Assembly (NCBI RefSeq): GCF_007954585.1
Contig: NZ_CP042382.1
Span: forward strand, 868,001-932,000
DNA length: 64,000 nucleotides
DNA from: Pistricoccus aurantiacus
GTDB lineage: Bacteria > Pseudomonadota > Gammaproteobacteria > Pseudomonadales > Halomonadaceae
Reading direction: 5' to 3'
The position numbers and the translations under genes are program-made. Shown piece by piece: positions 49,209 to 58,658 of the stretch (position 1 is its first letter; every line of letters starts with the position of its first letter). The notes beneath the pieces were generated by a model. It was not told the DNA's origin and ran no database searches. It saw nothing but the letters and a program-made list of their open reading frames with translations.

Positions 49209-49604
49209 GCAAAACGCTGGGAGAGATTGACGTTTCAGGTAAGCTGTTCTGGTTTTGCATGCCAGGTGGCGCCAGGCCCACTGTCGCAGGTGGTGTTTGG
49301 CTCTCCGTTTGCACAGATCCCCGATGAAATCTCTCGATAGACGGCATAACTCGGACCTATGACCGACTTGGCGGCTGCCGCCGTCGATATCCTTCCGGCC
49401 CGCGCCACTGGCGGAACCGCGGCCTTCAAGGCGCAGGTGAGAGCTGCGGAAATCTATCGTTGAAGCGCTCTCGCTTGAGCGGAGCATGTCGAGTTTTTCT
49501 TCCATATGGATCAATATGGAGACATGACAAGGGCGGTAGCTGTCAAAGCAGGAAAACGTCAGGCTATCGAATGCGTGACACCTCAGTTTCAGGGAGAAAC
49601 CATC
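49209..49604. other. Gene-poor gap between waaA and the catalase gene
   Basis: 396 bp without a gene I can support. The minus-strand frame 49235-49429 (TTG start, 64 residues, with ICANGEPNTTCDSGPGATWH) contains two cysteines in a Gly/Asn-rich segment but has no ribosome-binding site or recognised family. The catalase promoter must lie toward the right end. Confidence 0.4.
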
Positions 49605-51059
49605 ATGAGCGACAACCGTAAACCGACTACCACCGATGCGGGCATTCCGGTAGCGAGCGACGAGCATTCGCTGACAGTCGGGCCGGACGGCCCCATCGTG
49701 CTGCACGATCATTATCTGATCGAGCAGATGGCCCAGTTCAACCGCGAACGCATTCCCGAACGTCAGCCCCACGCCAAGGGCAGCGGTGCCTTCGGCCATT
49801 TCGAGACCACCGAGGACGTCAGCCGATACACCAAGGCGGCACTTTTTCAGCCTGGGGTCAAGACCGAGATGCTGGCGCGCTTTTCCACCGTGGCCGGGGA
49901 GCGCGGCAGCCCGGATACATGGCGTGATCCGCGGGGCTTCTCGCTGAAGTTCTATACCAGCGAGGGCAACTACGACATGGTGGGCAACAACACGCCGGTG
50001 TTCTTCGTACGCGATCCAATGAAGTTCCAGCACTTCATCCGCTCCCAGAAACGGCGTGCCGACAACAATCTGCGCGACCACGACATGCAGTGGGACTTCT
50101 GGACGCTATCGCCGGAAACCGCTCATCAAGTCACCTGGCTGATGGGAGATCGCGGCATTCCCAAGACCTGGCGCCACATGAACGGCTATACCAGCCATAC
50201 CTACATGTGGGTGAATGCCCAGGGCGAGCGGTTCTGGGTCAAGTATCACTTCAAGACAGATCAGGGCATCGAGTGCTTGACCCAGGAAGAGGCGGATCGT
50301 CTGGCCGGCGAGGACAGCGATTACCACATGCGTGATCTGTTCGGCGCGATTGCAGAAGGCAATCATCCGAGCTGGACGCTGCATGTGCAGGTCATGCCCT
50401 TCGAGGAGGCCAAGACCTATCGCTTCAACCCCTTTGATCTGACCAAGGTCTGGCCCCACGACGACTATCCGCTGATCAAGGTCGGCAAGATGACCCTGGA
50501 TCGCAATCCGACGGACAACCACACGGAGATCGAGCAGGCGGCCTTCGAACCCAACAACCTGGTGCCGGGTATCGGGCTGTCGCCGGACAAGATGCTGCTG
50601 GCCCGCGGTTTCTCCTACGCGGATGCCCACCGTGCCCGGCTTGGCGCCAACTACAAGCAGATTCCGGTGAATGCGCCCGTCGCGCCGGTGCACAGCTACT
50701 CCAAGGATGGCGAGATGCGCATCAACAAGGTCTCCGACCCAGTGTATGCGCCCAACAGCAAGGGCGGCCCGGCGGCGGACCCGGAGCGCTACCCGGAGGA
50801 CACCATCTGGTATGCCGATGGTGAAATGGTGCGCGCCGCCTACACCTTGCGCGAGGACGACGATGACTTTGGGCAGGCCAACCAGCTTGTCAACAAGGTA
50901 ATGGACGATGCCGCTCGCGAGCGCCTGGTCAACAACGCAGCGGGTCATATCAAGGATGGTGTGAAAGAACCCGTGCTGTCCCGCGTATTCGAATACTGGA
51001 AGAATATCGACAAGGATATCGGTGAGCGCATCGAAAAAGCCGTGAAGGAAGGCCGATAG
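49605..51059 (+). CDS. Monofunctional haem catalase, small-subunit clade
   Basis: 484 residues from [14 protein letters not shown], with AGGGAG upstream; a longer in-frame start at 49506 is unsupported. The distal-histidine motif reads [15 protein letters not shown] (usually RVVHAKG), [20 protein letters not shown] gives the distal asparagine region, and [17 protein letters not shown] supplies the proximal tyrosine. It degrades hydrogen peroxide. No signal peptide, so cytoplasmic. No OxyR-like regulator gene is adjacent. A terminator follows. Confidence 0.95.
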   Translation: MSDNRKPTTTDAGIPVASDEHSLTVGPDGPIVLHDHYLIEQMAQFNRERIPERQPHAKGSGAFGHFETTEDVSRYTKAALFQPGVKTEMLARFSTVAGERGSPDTWRDPRGFSLKFYTSEGNYDMVGNNTPVFFVRDPMKFQHFIRSQKRRADNNLRDHDMQWDFWTLSPETAHQVTWLMGDRGIPKTWRHMNGYTSHTYMWVNAQGERFWVKYHFKTDQGIECLTQEEADRLAGEDSDYHMRDLFGAIAEGNHPSWTLHVQVMPFEEAKTYRFNPFDLTKVWPHDDYPLIKVGKMTLDRNPTDNHTEIEQAAFEPNNLVPGIGLSPDKMLLARGFSYADAHRARLGANYKQIPVNAPVAPVHSYSKDGEMRINKVSDPVYAPNSKGGPAADPERYPEDTIWYADGEMVRAAYTLREDDDDFGQANQLVNKVMDDAARERLVNNAAGHIKDGVKEPVLSRVFEYWKNIDKDIGERIEKAVKEGR

Positions 51060-51092
51060 CGCATTTCACGACCTAGGCTCCCTGTGATCCAG

Positions 51093-51124
51093 GCCCACTC
51101 ACTGCAAGGTGAGTGGGCTTTTTT
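51093..51124 (+). terminator. Rho-independent terminator of the catalase gene
   Basis: GCCCACTCAC (51093-51102) and GTGAGTGGGC (51109-51118) form a perfect 10-bp stem with a 6-base loop, followed by six T. It separates the catalase gene from the convergent rpiA. Confidence 0.94.
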
Positions 51125-51146
51125 AACGCTACTAATCGGGGCGTAA

Positions 51147-51818
51147 CTAACGTTCCTTACGCTCCACGCCATTCTCCGTGCCCAGCAACAGCAGATCCGC
51201 GCCGCGCAGGGCGAAGAGGCCGTTGGTCACTACTCCGGGAATATTGTTGAGCCGCGCTTCCATGACCTTTGGGTCGTCGATCAGGAATTCGTAGCAGTCG
51301 AGGATCTGGTTGCCGTTGTCGGTGACGGTCCCTTCCCGGTAGACCGGGTCCGCTCCTAGCTTGACCAGTTCCCGGGCAACGAAAGAGCGCGCCATGGGAA
51401 TCACCTCGACGGGCAGCGGAAAGCCGCCTAGGATCGAGGTGGTCTTGGAGGCGTCGGCGATACAGATGAAGCGCTGGGAGCCGGCGGCGACGACCTTCTC
51501 CCGGGTCAGCGCCGCGCCGCCGCCCTTGATCATTTCCAATTGATCGTTGATCTCGTCCGCGCCGTCCACATAGACCGGCAGCGTACCCGCCTCGTTGAGC
51601 TCGAAGACATCGATGCCGTGCTGCTTGAGGCGCTTGGCGGTGGCCTCGGAGCTGGCCACGGCGCCGCGGAAGTCACCGCGCAGCGCCGCCAGGCGATCGA
51701 TGAAGCGATTGGCGGTGGAGCCGGTGCCCACGCCGATGATGATCTGGCTGCCGAGGAGTGGGCGAATTTCGTCGATGGCGGCGGCGGCCACCGCGTCCTT
51801 GAGTTCGTCCTGAGTCAT
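51147..51818 (-). CDS. rpiA: Ribose-5-phosphate isomerase A
   Basis: 223 residues from [56 protein letters not shown] and the catalytic-glutamate region [20 protein letters not shown] are standard RpiA. It interconverts ribose-5- and ribulose-5-phosphate. It diverges from ilvA with 165 bp between, the rpiA-ilvA arrangement common in gammaproteobacteria. Confidence 0.97.
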   Translation of the reverse strand: MTQDELKDAVAAAAIDEIRPLLGSQIIIGVGTGSTANRFIDRLAALRGDFRGAVASSEATAKRLKQHGIDVFELNEAGTLPVYVDGADEINDQLEMIKGGGAALTREKVVAAGSQRFICIADASKTTSILGGFPLPVEVIPMARSFVARELVKLGADPVYREGTVTDNGNQILDCYEFLIDDPKVMEARLNNIPGVVTNGLFALRGADLLLLGTENGVERKER

Positions 51819-51983
51819 GAGAGCGATTTGGTCCGGTGGCTGTGGAGTGGGCGCATTATAGGTCACCACTGGCCTGCTGTGGATAGGTGGACATCTTTGC
51901 CTTGAACCGTCCCCGTGCTCGATAATGGTGGCCCTTTCGTCAATGTTGCGGCCCAGGCCGTGCACTCACCTTGGAAGATCAGG

Positions 51984-53498
51984 ATGTTAGAAGATACCGT
52001 CAAGAGGATACTCAAGGCCCGGGTCTACGAAGCCGCTCGTGAAACCCCGATTTCTCCCGCCTCCTTTCTTTCCAAGCGTCTCGACAATCGGATTCTGATC
52101 AAGCGCGAGGATCTTCAGCCGGTCTTTTCCTTCAAGATCCGTGGCGCCTACAACAAGATGGCGCAGCTCAGCGACGAGCAGAAGGCCAAGGGCGTCATCG
52201 CTGCCTCCGCGGGCAATCACGCCCAGGGCCTGGCCATGGCCGCCAAGCTGATGGGAGTGAAGGCGGTCATCGTGATGCCGCGGATCACCCCGGACATCAA
52301 GGTCCAGGCGGTACGTGCCCGGGGCGCCAAGGTGGTGCTCAAGGGCGACGCCTTCGCAGAGGCGGCGGCTCATGCCCAGGAATTGATCGAGGCTCATGGC
52401 TACACCTACATTCCACCCTTTGACGATATCGACGTGATCGCCGGCCAAGGCACCGTGGGTATGGAGATTCTTCATCAACACAGCGGCCGACTGGATGCGA
52501 TCTTCGTACCGGTAGGCGGGGGCGGGTTGATCGCCGGTATCGCCGCCTACGTCAAATACTTGCGCCCGGAAATCAAGATCATCGGCGTGGAATCCGAGGA
52601 CAGCGCCTGCCTCAAGGCGGCGCTGGACGCCGGCGAACGAGTGGTGCTAGATCAGGTCGGGATCTTCGCCGAAGGCGTCGCCGTAGCCCAGGTCGGCGAG
52701 GCGCCCTTTGCGCTGCTGCGGGAGCTGGTGGACGAAGTGATCACCGCCAACGCGGACGAGATGTGCGCCGCGGTCAAGGATATCTTCGAGGAAACCCGGG
52801 CGGTGGCGGAAACCTCCGGAGCGCTTTCCCTGGCCGGACTCAAGAAATACATTCAGCAGACCGGCGTTACCGGTCAGACGCTTATTTGCATCAATTCCGG
52901 GGCCAATACCAATTTCGATCGGCTGCAGCATATCGCCGAGCGCACGGAGCTCGGCGAGCAGCGCGAGGCGATCCTGGCGGTGACGATTCCCGAACGCCCG
53001 GGCAGCTTCAAGCAGTTCTGCAAGATCATCGGGCGACGCATGGTCACCGAGTTCAACTACCGCTACGCGGATCCGGAAAATGCACATATCTTCGTCGGGG
53101 TGCAGGTCAAGCCCGGCGGCGAGGATCGCCAAGCGGTGGTGCAGCGGCTCGAGGAAAGCGGCTATCCGGTGGCGGATCTCACCGACAACGAGCTGGCCAA
53201 GCTGCATATCCGTCATCTGGGCGGCGGGCGGCCCCAGGAGCATTTCGAGGAAGAGGTTTACCGCTTCGACTTTCCGGAGCGCCCCGGGGCCTTGATCAAT
53301 TTCCTGACCCACTTGCCTGCGGACTGGAACATTTCCCTATTCCATTACCGCAACCACGGCGCCGCCTATGGCCGGGTGCTGGTGGGCATGCAGGTGCCCA
53401 ACGGCGATCGGGTGCATGTAGAGGAATACTTCGATGCCATCGGTTATCGCTACACCAAGGAGAGCGACAATCCGGCTTACAGGCTATTTATGGCTTAA
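51984..53498 (+). CDS. ilvA: Biosynthetic threonine deaminase IlvA
   Basis: 504 residues from MLEDTVKRILKARVYEAA; upstream in-frame starts are not conserved. PLP lysine K51 lies in FSFKIRGAYNKM; SAGNHAQGLA and PVGGGGLIAG bind cofactor and substrate. Two ACT-like regulatory repeats (about 335-500) indicate the isoleucine-feedback-controlled biosynthetic form rather than the short catabolic enzyme. It converts threonine to 2-oxobutanoate. Its last 4 bases overlap the convergent cyclo-ligase gene. Confidence 0.96.
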   Translation: MLEDTVKRILKARVYEAARETPISPASFLSKRLDNRILIKREDLQPVFSFKIRGAYNKMAQLSDEQKAKGVIAASAGNHAQGLAMAAKLMGVKAVIVMPRITPDIKVQAVRARGAKVVLKGDAFAEAAAHAQELIEAHGYTYIPPFDDIDVIAGQGTVGMEILHQHSGRLDAIFVPVGGGGLIAGIAAYVKYLRPEIKIIGVESEDSACLKAALDAGERVVLDQVGIFAEGVAVAQVGEAPFALLRELVDEVITANADEMCAAVKDIFEETRAVAETSGALSLAGLKKYIQQTGVTGQTLICINSGANTNFDRLQHIAERTELGEQREAILAVTIPERPGSFKQFCKIIGRRMVTEFNYRYADPENAHIFVGVQVKPGGEDRQAVVQRLEESGYPVADLTDNELAKLHIRHLGGGRPQEHFEEEVYRFDFPERPGALINFLTHLPADWNISLFHYRNHGAAYGRVLVGMQVPNGDRVHVEEYFDAIGYRYTKESDNPAYRLFMA

Positions 53499-54145
53499 GG
53501 CCGAACCCTTGGTCGCACTATGCGCCGGTCGCTGACGATGGCGTCCAAGGGTACGTCCCAGGGTGCCACCGGTAGCTCGGCGACCCCTTGGCAGTCGTGA
53601 GCCACGCCGATCAGGCCGGGCTTGGGGCGCCGCCAGCGAGTGAAGGCAAAGGTGCGATCGTAGAAGCCGCCACCCATGCCCATGCGATTGCCTTGCGCGT
53701 CGAATCCCACCAGGGGCATCAGCACCAGATCCAGCGCCCAGGCAGGCAGGCGCCTGGCACGATGGGCGCCGTGACGGGTATCTGGTTCCGCGATACCGAA
53801 ACGATTGCGTACCATGGGCGTACTGGCGTGATAGCGCACGAACCACAGCCGATTCTCCGAAAGCGGTTTTAGCACCGGCAAATAGACCTGAGCGCCACGC
53901 TTGCGCAGCCAGTCGATCAACGGCGTCGGATCGATCTCGCCGCCTTGAGGCAGGTACAGCGCCACCCGGCGAGCCCGCTGGACTTCCGGCAATGACTTGA
54001 GTCGCTGCACAAGCTGATGCGCGGCCCGACGCTGCTGGCGACTGTCCAGGGCGCGGCGACGGCGACGCAGCTCTCGACGCAGCTGATCGCGGCTCGGTGA
54101 GTCGTGAGAACCGTTGATGGAAAGAGAAGAGGGAGAGGCTGGCAT
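53495..54145 (-). CDS. ygfA: 5-formyltetrahydrofolate cyclo-ligase (YgfA/MTHFS)
   Basis: 216 residues. VALYLPQGGEIDPTPLIDWL, LVLMPLVGFDAQGNRMGMGG and GGFYDRTFA form the ATP/folate site. It recycles 5-formyl-THF to methenyl-THF. It sits directly downstream of the 6S RNA gene, with which it is co-transcribed in other gammaproteobacteria. The N-terminus is rich in arginine (RRELRRRRRALDSRQQRRA). Confidence 0.94.
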   Translation of the reverse strand: MPASPSSLSINGSHDSPSRDQLRRELRRRRRALDSRQQRRAAHQLVQRLKSLPEVQRARRVALYLPQGGEIDPTPLIDWLRKRGAQVYLPVLKPLSENRLWFVRYHASTPMVRNRFGIAEPDTRHGAHRARRLPAWALDLVLMPLVGFDAQGNRMGMGGGFYDRTFAFTRWRRPKPGLIGVAHDCQGVAELPVAPWDVPLDAIVSDRRIVRPRVRP

Positions 54146-54163
54146 GGCAGTTGATCGGTCTCG

Positions 54164-54352
54164 AGGTTCCCCAGAATGCCGCTGTCATTCTGGCCCTTGA
54201 ACCCATTGGTTCAAGGTGGGTGGCCGCAGACAGACCGTCAGGCTTTCCGACGTGCGGACATGCACACGGGTCTGTCTAGCTAATGGCCCCCTGGGTACTG
54301 CGCATAGGCTCGAGGGACTATAATGACTGGCAAACATTCCAGGGAACATTTC
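54164..54352 (-). ncRNA. ssrS: 6S RNA (RNA polymerase-sigma70 inhibitor)
   Basis: Between zapA and ygfA on the minus strand, the standard location. The transcript would carry CACCTTGAACCAATGGGTTC near its 3' side, close to the E. coli 6S segment. Its ends pair: GTTCCCTGGAATG (54346 downward) with CATTCTGGGGAAC (around 54177 to 54165), giving the closing stem, and the centre can form the open-bubble structure that mimics promoter DNA. A plausible TAGGAT box lies upstream. Ends are estimated to within about 10 bases. It would down-regulate sigma70 promoters in stationary phase. Confidence 0.87.
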
Positions 54353-54427
54353 TATCCTATCAGAACTGATCCTTGAGCCAAAGCATCTAGGTCCCTAATA
54401 CAACGGTAGCAATCCTGGCGGTTGCTT

Positions 54428-54727
54428 TCAGCGCTGTGGAGCATTAACCAAGGCATCTTCCAGCCGGGCGTTCAGCCTACCCAGGCTTTCCTCGTCGGAC
54501 TTGCGCTCTTCCAGCAGCTTGACCAGCTCATGGGTGATATTGAGCGCCGCCATTACCGCGATCTTCTCTGTGCCCAGTATCTTGCCCTGGGCGTGGATGC
54601 TGCGCATGGAACGATCCAGGTACAGGGCTGCGCGTTCAAGCTGCACACGCTCCTCCGAGGGGCAAGCGATGACGTAATTGCGCCCCAGCAGGGATATTTC
54701 AGTGGTTGGCCGCGGGTCATCGGTCAT
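54428..54727 (-). CDS. zapA: Cell division protein ZapA
   Basis: 99 residues. ISLLGRNYVIACPSEERVQL near the start and GTEKIAVMAALNITHELVKL in the middle are ZapA signatures; the C-terminal half is a coiled coil. ZapA cross-links FtsZ filaments at the Z-ring. It lies upstream of ssrS and ygfA and diverges from the YgfB gene. Confidence 0.93.
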   Translation of the reverse strand: MTDDPRPTTEISLLGRNYVIACPSEERVQLERAALYLDRSMRSIHAQGKILGTEKIAVMAALNITHELVKLLEERKSDEESLGRLNARLEDALVNAPQR

Positions 54728-54915
54728 GGGGGCTCCGGAATAGGCCAGGATCGGCCTCGATACGTTACTATGGACTCGGGGTCATGCAGCAGCGCAAGCC
54801 ACCGATGAAAAGTCTCAAGCGCTATCCGCGAGTCACTATAAGAGAGCCGCTTGCGAACGGTCAACGCATGCCTGTGTACTGCCACCCTTGCCACCCGTCT
54901 GCATTGGGGATCTTC

Positions 54916-55488
54916 ATGTCACTGATCAACGAGCGTATCGATTTCGCTACTATCGCCGATACCTTTCTCGTTCACGGCAGCTTTCAGTCGCCGGCCTTTC
55001 TCGATGGCCATCTGGCCGCCGCCTTGGGATTGATCGATATCGATGCCACCGGCTGGCTCGAGGAGGTATGCGCCGCTCTCGGGGTCGAGCAACCCCGAGA
55101 TCCCCAGAGCGCCGAAACCTTGTTGCAGTGGCGGCAGCAGAGCCTGGCCGCCTTGTCTGCAGCGGAACTCGACTACGAGCCGCTGCTGCCGGACGAGATG
55201 TTTTCCCTGGCGGAACGGGCGGAGGGGCTAAGGCAATGGTGTATGGGTTTTCTCGAGGACGTGAACAATACGGAGACCGAGGTTCAGGAACGATGGTCTC
55301 AGGAATTACGCGAGGCGATAGGCGATCTCGCTGCGTTAGCGGAGTTGGAAATCGACCTTGAAGACAGCAGCGAGAACGAGAACGACCTGTTCGCGCTCAC
55401 CGAACACGCGCGCATGGCGGCGATGCTGCTATATACGGAACAGCACCCGGGGATGCCCCAGGTCGAAAAGCCTCAGCAGACTCACTAG
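54916..55488 (+). CDS. UPF0149 family protein (YgfB-like)
   Basis: 190 residues from MSLINERIDFATIADTFLVH with GGGGA upstream. SPAFLDGHLAAALGLI, CMGFLEDVNN and a strongly acidic C-terminal third match UPF0149/YgfB. The family has no firmly established enzymatic role; in Pseudomonas YgfB affects beta-lactam resistance gene expression. In E. coli it heads ygfB-pepP-ubiH-ubiI; pepP is missing here. The frame stays open upstream to 54706 but without conserved content. Confidence 0.88.
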   Translation: MSLINERIDFATIADTFLVHGSFQSPAFLDGHLAAALGLIDIDATGWLEEVCAALGVEQPRDPQSAETLLQWRQQSLAALSAAELDYEPLLPDEMFSLAERAEGLRQWCMGFLEDVNNTETEVQERWSQELREAIGDLAALAELEIDLEDSSENENDLFALTEHARMAAMLLYTEQHPGMPQVEKPQQTH

Positions 55489-55591
55489 ACAGCGAATGAA
55501 ACGATCAGAAAACGTACAAGATGAAAACTCTCTTAATTTATTTACGTAATTTTTGTAATAATCGTAATATGATACAAATCAAGAGGTTGGC

Positions 55592-56869
55592 ATGGATGAT
55601 GTGTCGATGTCCGAGAACATAGCAGCCAAGGAAGCGGTATCAAAAGACGACGTGGATATCGCCATCATCGGCGGTGGTCTAGTGGGAGCGAGTCTGGCCT
55701 GCGCCCTGGCGCCCTTGATCGACCGGTATCGACTGCGAGTCGCGGTAATCGAGGCGGCGCCGCTATCGATTTCAAAGGCATCGATTTCAAAGGCATCGAC
55801 TTCCCATGAGCTGGCTTACCAGCCTAGCTTCGATGCGAGAGCCAGCGCCATCGCCCAAGGCTCGCGTGTTCATTTCGAACGGCTAGGGGTATGGACGCGA
55901 ATGGCGGAACAGGCGGAGCCCATCCGCTGTATCCACGTCAGTCAGCGCGGCAGCTGGGGAGCGACTCGTCTGGAGGCGGATGAGCTGGGGGTGGAAGCGC
56001 TGGGCTATGTGCTGCCCAACGCCTGGATGGGTCGAGTGCTGCACCAGCGCTTGGCGGAAATGGCGCTGGAGTGGCACTGTCCGGCAAAAGTGGACACGAT
56101 TGTCCCGACCGCCAAGGGGCATCGCTTGACGCTTTCCCAGGGCCGAACGGTGGAAGCGCGCTTGACGGTGCTGGCGGACGGCGGTCGCTCCGGCCTCAAG
56201 GAACGGCTCGGTATCGCAAGCCAAGCGCGACCCTACGGGCAGCAGGCAATCATCGCTAACCTGGAAGTCAGCCGGCCCCATCAGGAAGTGGCTTACGAAC
56301 GTTTCACCAGCCAGGGGCCGATGGCGCTGCTGCCGCTGAGTGGCAATCGCATGGAGCTGGTCTGGACGCATCGCCAGGGCGCTGACGAAGCGATCATGAA
56401 TGCCAGTGACGGGGATTTCCTGGCCTGGTTGCAGCAGGCCTTCGGTGATCGCGCCGGGCGATTTCGGCGTGTCGGACAGCGCCATCGCTACCCGCTTTCC
56501 CTGGTGACCGCGGAGGAGCCGGTGCGTCCCGGCCTGGCGGTACTGGGCAACGCCGCTCATGCGCTCCATCCGGTGGCCGGTCAAGGTTTCAACCTGGCGC
56601 TGCGCGGCGTGATGGATCTGGTGACAGTATTGGGGGAATCCTTGGCGCTGAATCGCACTCTGGGCGGACTGGACGCGCTGAGTGCGTTCGAGGCCCGGCG
56701 TGCCCGAGACCGCCGCAACGTGATTCGCTTCAGCGACGGCTTGATTCGGCTGTTCGGTATCGATCAGCCGCTGCTGGCCCACGCCAGGGGCGCGGGGCTT
56801 GTCGGATTGAACCTGGTAGGACCGTTGCGCCGGACCCTGGCCCGGCGCGCCATGGGGCTCGAGCGTTAA
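55592..56869 (+). CDS. ubiH: Ubiquinone-biosynthesis FAD monooxygenase UbiH
   Basis: 425 residues. FAD-binding IAIIGGGLVGASLACAL (24-40), the DG motif LTVLADGGRSGLKERLG and the GD-type motif VLGNAAHALHPVAGQGFNLA define the UbiH/VisC family. By position it is UbiH (C1/C4 hydroxylation steps of ubiquinone synthesis). An in-frame duplication ISKAS-ISKAS lies after the second strand (DNA 55765-55794). GGTTGG-like spacing upstream is weak; the 103-bp leader is very AT-rich. Confidence 0.9.
   Translation: MDDVSMSENIAAKEAVSKDDVDIAIIGGGLVGASLACALAPLIDRYRLRVAVIEAAPLSISKASISKASTSHELAYQPSFDARASAIAQGSRVHFERLGVWTRMAEQAEPIRCIHVSQRGSWGATRLEADELGVEALGYVLPNAWMGRVLHQRLAEMALEWHCPAKVDTIVPTAKGHRLTLSQGRTVEARLTVLADGGRSGLKERLGIASQARPYGQQAIIANLEVSRPHQEVAYERFTSQGPMALLPLSGNRMELVWTHRQGADEAIMNASDGDFLAWLQQAFGDRAGRFRRVGQRHRYPLSLVTAEEPVRPGLAVLGNAAHALHPVAGQGFNLALRGVMDLVTVLGESLALNRTLGGLDALSAFEARRARDRRNVIRFSDGLIRLFGIDQPLLAHARGAGLVGLNLVGPLRRTLARRAMGLER
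55765..55794 (+). repeat. 15-bp tandem duplication inside ubiH
   Basis: ATCGATTTCAAAGGC occurs twice in direct tandem and adds five residues (ISKAS) in frame, in a surface-loop position of the FAD domain. Confidence 0.85.
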
Positions 56870-56904
56870 AAAGTAAAAAGCCCCGACGCCTTGGGCGCCG
56901 GGGC
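56865..56904 (-). terminator. Terminator of the NCS2 permease gene (minus strand)
   Basis: On the minus strand GCCCCGGCGCC pairs with GGCGTCGGGGC (one G-U) around a 3-base loop and is followed by TTTTTACTTTTTAA. It overlaps the end of convergent ubiH and may also slow transcripts coming from that side. Confidence 0.85.
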
Positions 56905-56947
56905 TTGTCATGATCCAGTAGGTATCGACTGAAATGCACCAGCAGTT

Positions 56948-58480
56948 TTAGTGAGAGCTGGCGGGTTGGCCGCTGATTCCGTTAGCTTCTGGGCTGTTGT
57001 CCGGCACGATCGGCACTTCCTCGCCTTCCGCGTTGAAGAGCTTGCCATCGACAAAATGGTCGCCGTGATTGAGCACCGCCACGTCACGTTCACACAGGAT
57101 ACGATTGGTGCCGGCGACGAAGACGGAGGCTTGATCGACGTTGCCCGCCTTCAGGTGATTGAACAGCAGGTTCAGCAGGATCGCCATGATTGCCGCGGAG
57201 CTGATGCCGGAGTGGAAGATGGTCTCGAACCAGTCGGGGAAGTGCTCGTAGAACGTCGGCGCGGCGATCGGGATCATGCCGAAGCCGATGGAGGTGGCGA
57301 CGATCACCAGGTTCATGTTGTTGTGATATTCCACCTTGGCCAGGGTGCGAATGCCGCTGGCGGCCACGGTGCCGAACAGCACGATGCCGGCGCCGCCGAG
57401 CACTGCGGTGGGCACTGCGGCAACCACTCGCCCCATGACCGGCAGCAGGCCGAGCAGCACCAGGATGACACCGCCGGCGGCGACCACGAAGCGGCTCTTG
57501 ACCCCGGTCACCGCCACCAGGCCGACGTTCTGGGCGAAGGCGCTCTGGGTAAAGGAGCCGAAGATAGGCGCAAGCGCGCTGGATCCCATGTCCGCCCGCA
57601 GGCCGTTGGCGATACGCTTGGAATCCACCTCGGTATCGACGATCTCGCCCACCGCAATGATATCCGCGGTGGTTTCCGTCAGGATGACGATGACCACGAT
57701 CAGCATGGAAATGATCGCCGCGATATCGAACACCGGCGCGCCGAAGAAGAAAGGCTGCGGGAAGGCGAAGATTGGGCCGTTGCCTACCTGAGAGAAGTCC
57801 GCCATGCCGACTGCGGTGGCGAACAGGGTACCGATGACCATGGCGAGCAGGATGGAAAGCCGGGACACTGCGGCGATGCCGATCTTGCTGAGCACCAGCA
57901 CCAGCACCAGCGCCAGGGTCAGCGCCGCCAGGCCGATATTGGCCACGCTGCCGAAATCCTCCGCCTTGCTGTTGCCGCCCATGGCCCAGCGGGCCGCTAC
58001 CGGCATCAGGGTCAAGCCGATGGTGGTGATGATGGTGCCGGTGACTACCGGGGGGAGAAACTTGATCACCTTGGAAAAGATCGGCGCGATGAGAAAACCG
58101 ATGGCGGCGGAGGCCATGACCGCGCCGAACACGGTGGGTAGCCCGCCCCCGGCGGCGACAATGGCGATCATCGTCGCCACGCTGGCGAACGATACCCCCT
58201 GCACCAGCGGTAGCTGACAGCCGAAGAAGGGGAAGCCGATGGTCTGGACCAGAGTGGCGAGTCCACCCATGAACAGAGCGGCGGCGATCAGGACGCCGAT
58301 TTCCGTTGGCGCCAGGCCGGCGGCTTGGCCGATGATCAAGGGTACGGCGACGATACCGCCGTACATGGTCAGGACGTGCTGCAATCCATAGGCAATACTG
58401 GGGCCGACGCCCAGGTATTCATCCTCGGGACGTTTGGCTTCATGCTTGTGTCGCGTGGTGCCGGTCGGAGTTGTTGTCAT
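56948..58480 (-). CDS. NCS2-family nucleobase/purine permease (xanthine or uric acid type)
   Basis: 510 residues with 12-14 membrane helices. GLQHVLTMYGGIVAVPLIIG, ILTETTADIIAVGEIV and the family signature SAFAQNVGLVAVTGVKSR are present. The asparagine in QN-G points to the xanthine/urate branch rather than uracil (UraA); exact substrate is uncertain. A hydrophilic tail of about 55 residues follows the last helix. It interrupts the usual ubiH-ubiI pair on the opposite strand, has its own terminator, and a palindrome upstream at 58644-58658. Confidence 0.88.
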   Translation of the reverse strand: MTTTPTGTTRHKHEAKRPEDEYLGVGPSIAYGLQHVLTMYGGIVAVPLIIGQAAGLAPTEIGVLIAAALFMGGLATLVQTIGFPFFGCQLPLVQGVSFASVATMIAIVAAGGGLPTVFGAVMASAAIGFLIAPIFSKVIKFLPPVVTGTIITTIGLTLMPVAARWAMGGNSKAEDFGSVANIGLAALTLALVLVLVLSKIGIAAVSRLSILLAMVIGTLFATAVGMADFSQVGNGPIFAFPQPFFFGAPVFDIAAIISMLIVVIVILTETTADIIAVGEIVDTEVDSKRIANGLRADMGSSALAPIFGSFTQSAFAQNVGLVAVTGVKSRFVVAAGGVILVLLGLLPVMGRVVAAVPTAVLGGAGIVLFGTVAASGIRTLAKVEYHNNMNLVIVATSIGFGMIPIAAPTFYEHFPDWFETIFHSGISSAAIMAILLNLLFNHLKAGNVDQASVFVAGTNRILCERDVAVLNHGDHFVDGKLFNAEGEEVPIVPDNSPEANGISGQPASSH

Positions 58481-58643
58481 ATCGTGGCTCGTGATTGTCG
58501 TTGTGTGTTAATCGTTGTGTGCCAGCTGTGATACAAGGGGCCAACAGAGGGTTGAGCGCGAATACTCAAGCTGCAATCCGCCATGGCGACGCAGCGTTCA
58601 TTCGTAGTTGTAATTTTTCTCGTATCCAAACACCAGCCGTTTT

Positions 58644-58658
58644 TGGAAATACGTTCCA
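58644..58658. promoter_or_regulatory. Palindrome TGGAA-N5-TTCCA upstream of the permease gene
   Basis: A perfect 15-bp inverted repeat in the 262-bp permease-ubiI gap. It resembles binding sites of IclR-family repressors such as AllR, which control purine/allantoin catabolism; that fits a purine permease. No regulator gene is nearby, so the assignment is inference. Confidence 0.5.

Noticed and set aside
49506-49604. 33-residue N-terminal extension of the catalase
   Set aside because: Not conserved in catalases; the ATG at 49605 has its own ribosome-binding site.
56951-58141. 396-codon plus-strand open frame antisense to the NCS2 permease
   Set aside because: Asp/His-rich sequence typical of reverse complement of membrane-protein codons.
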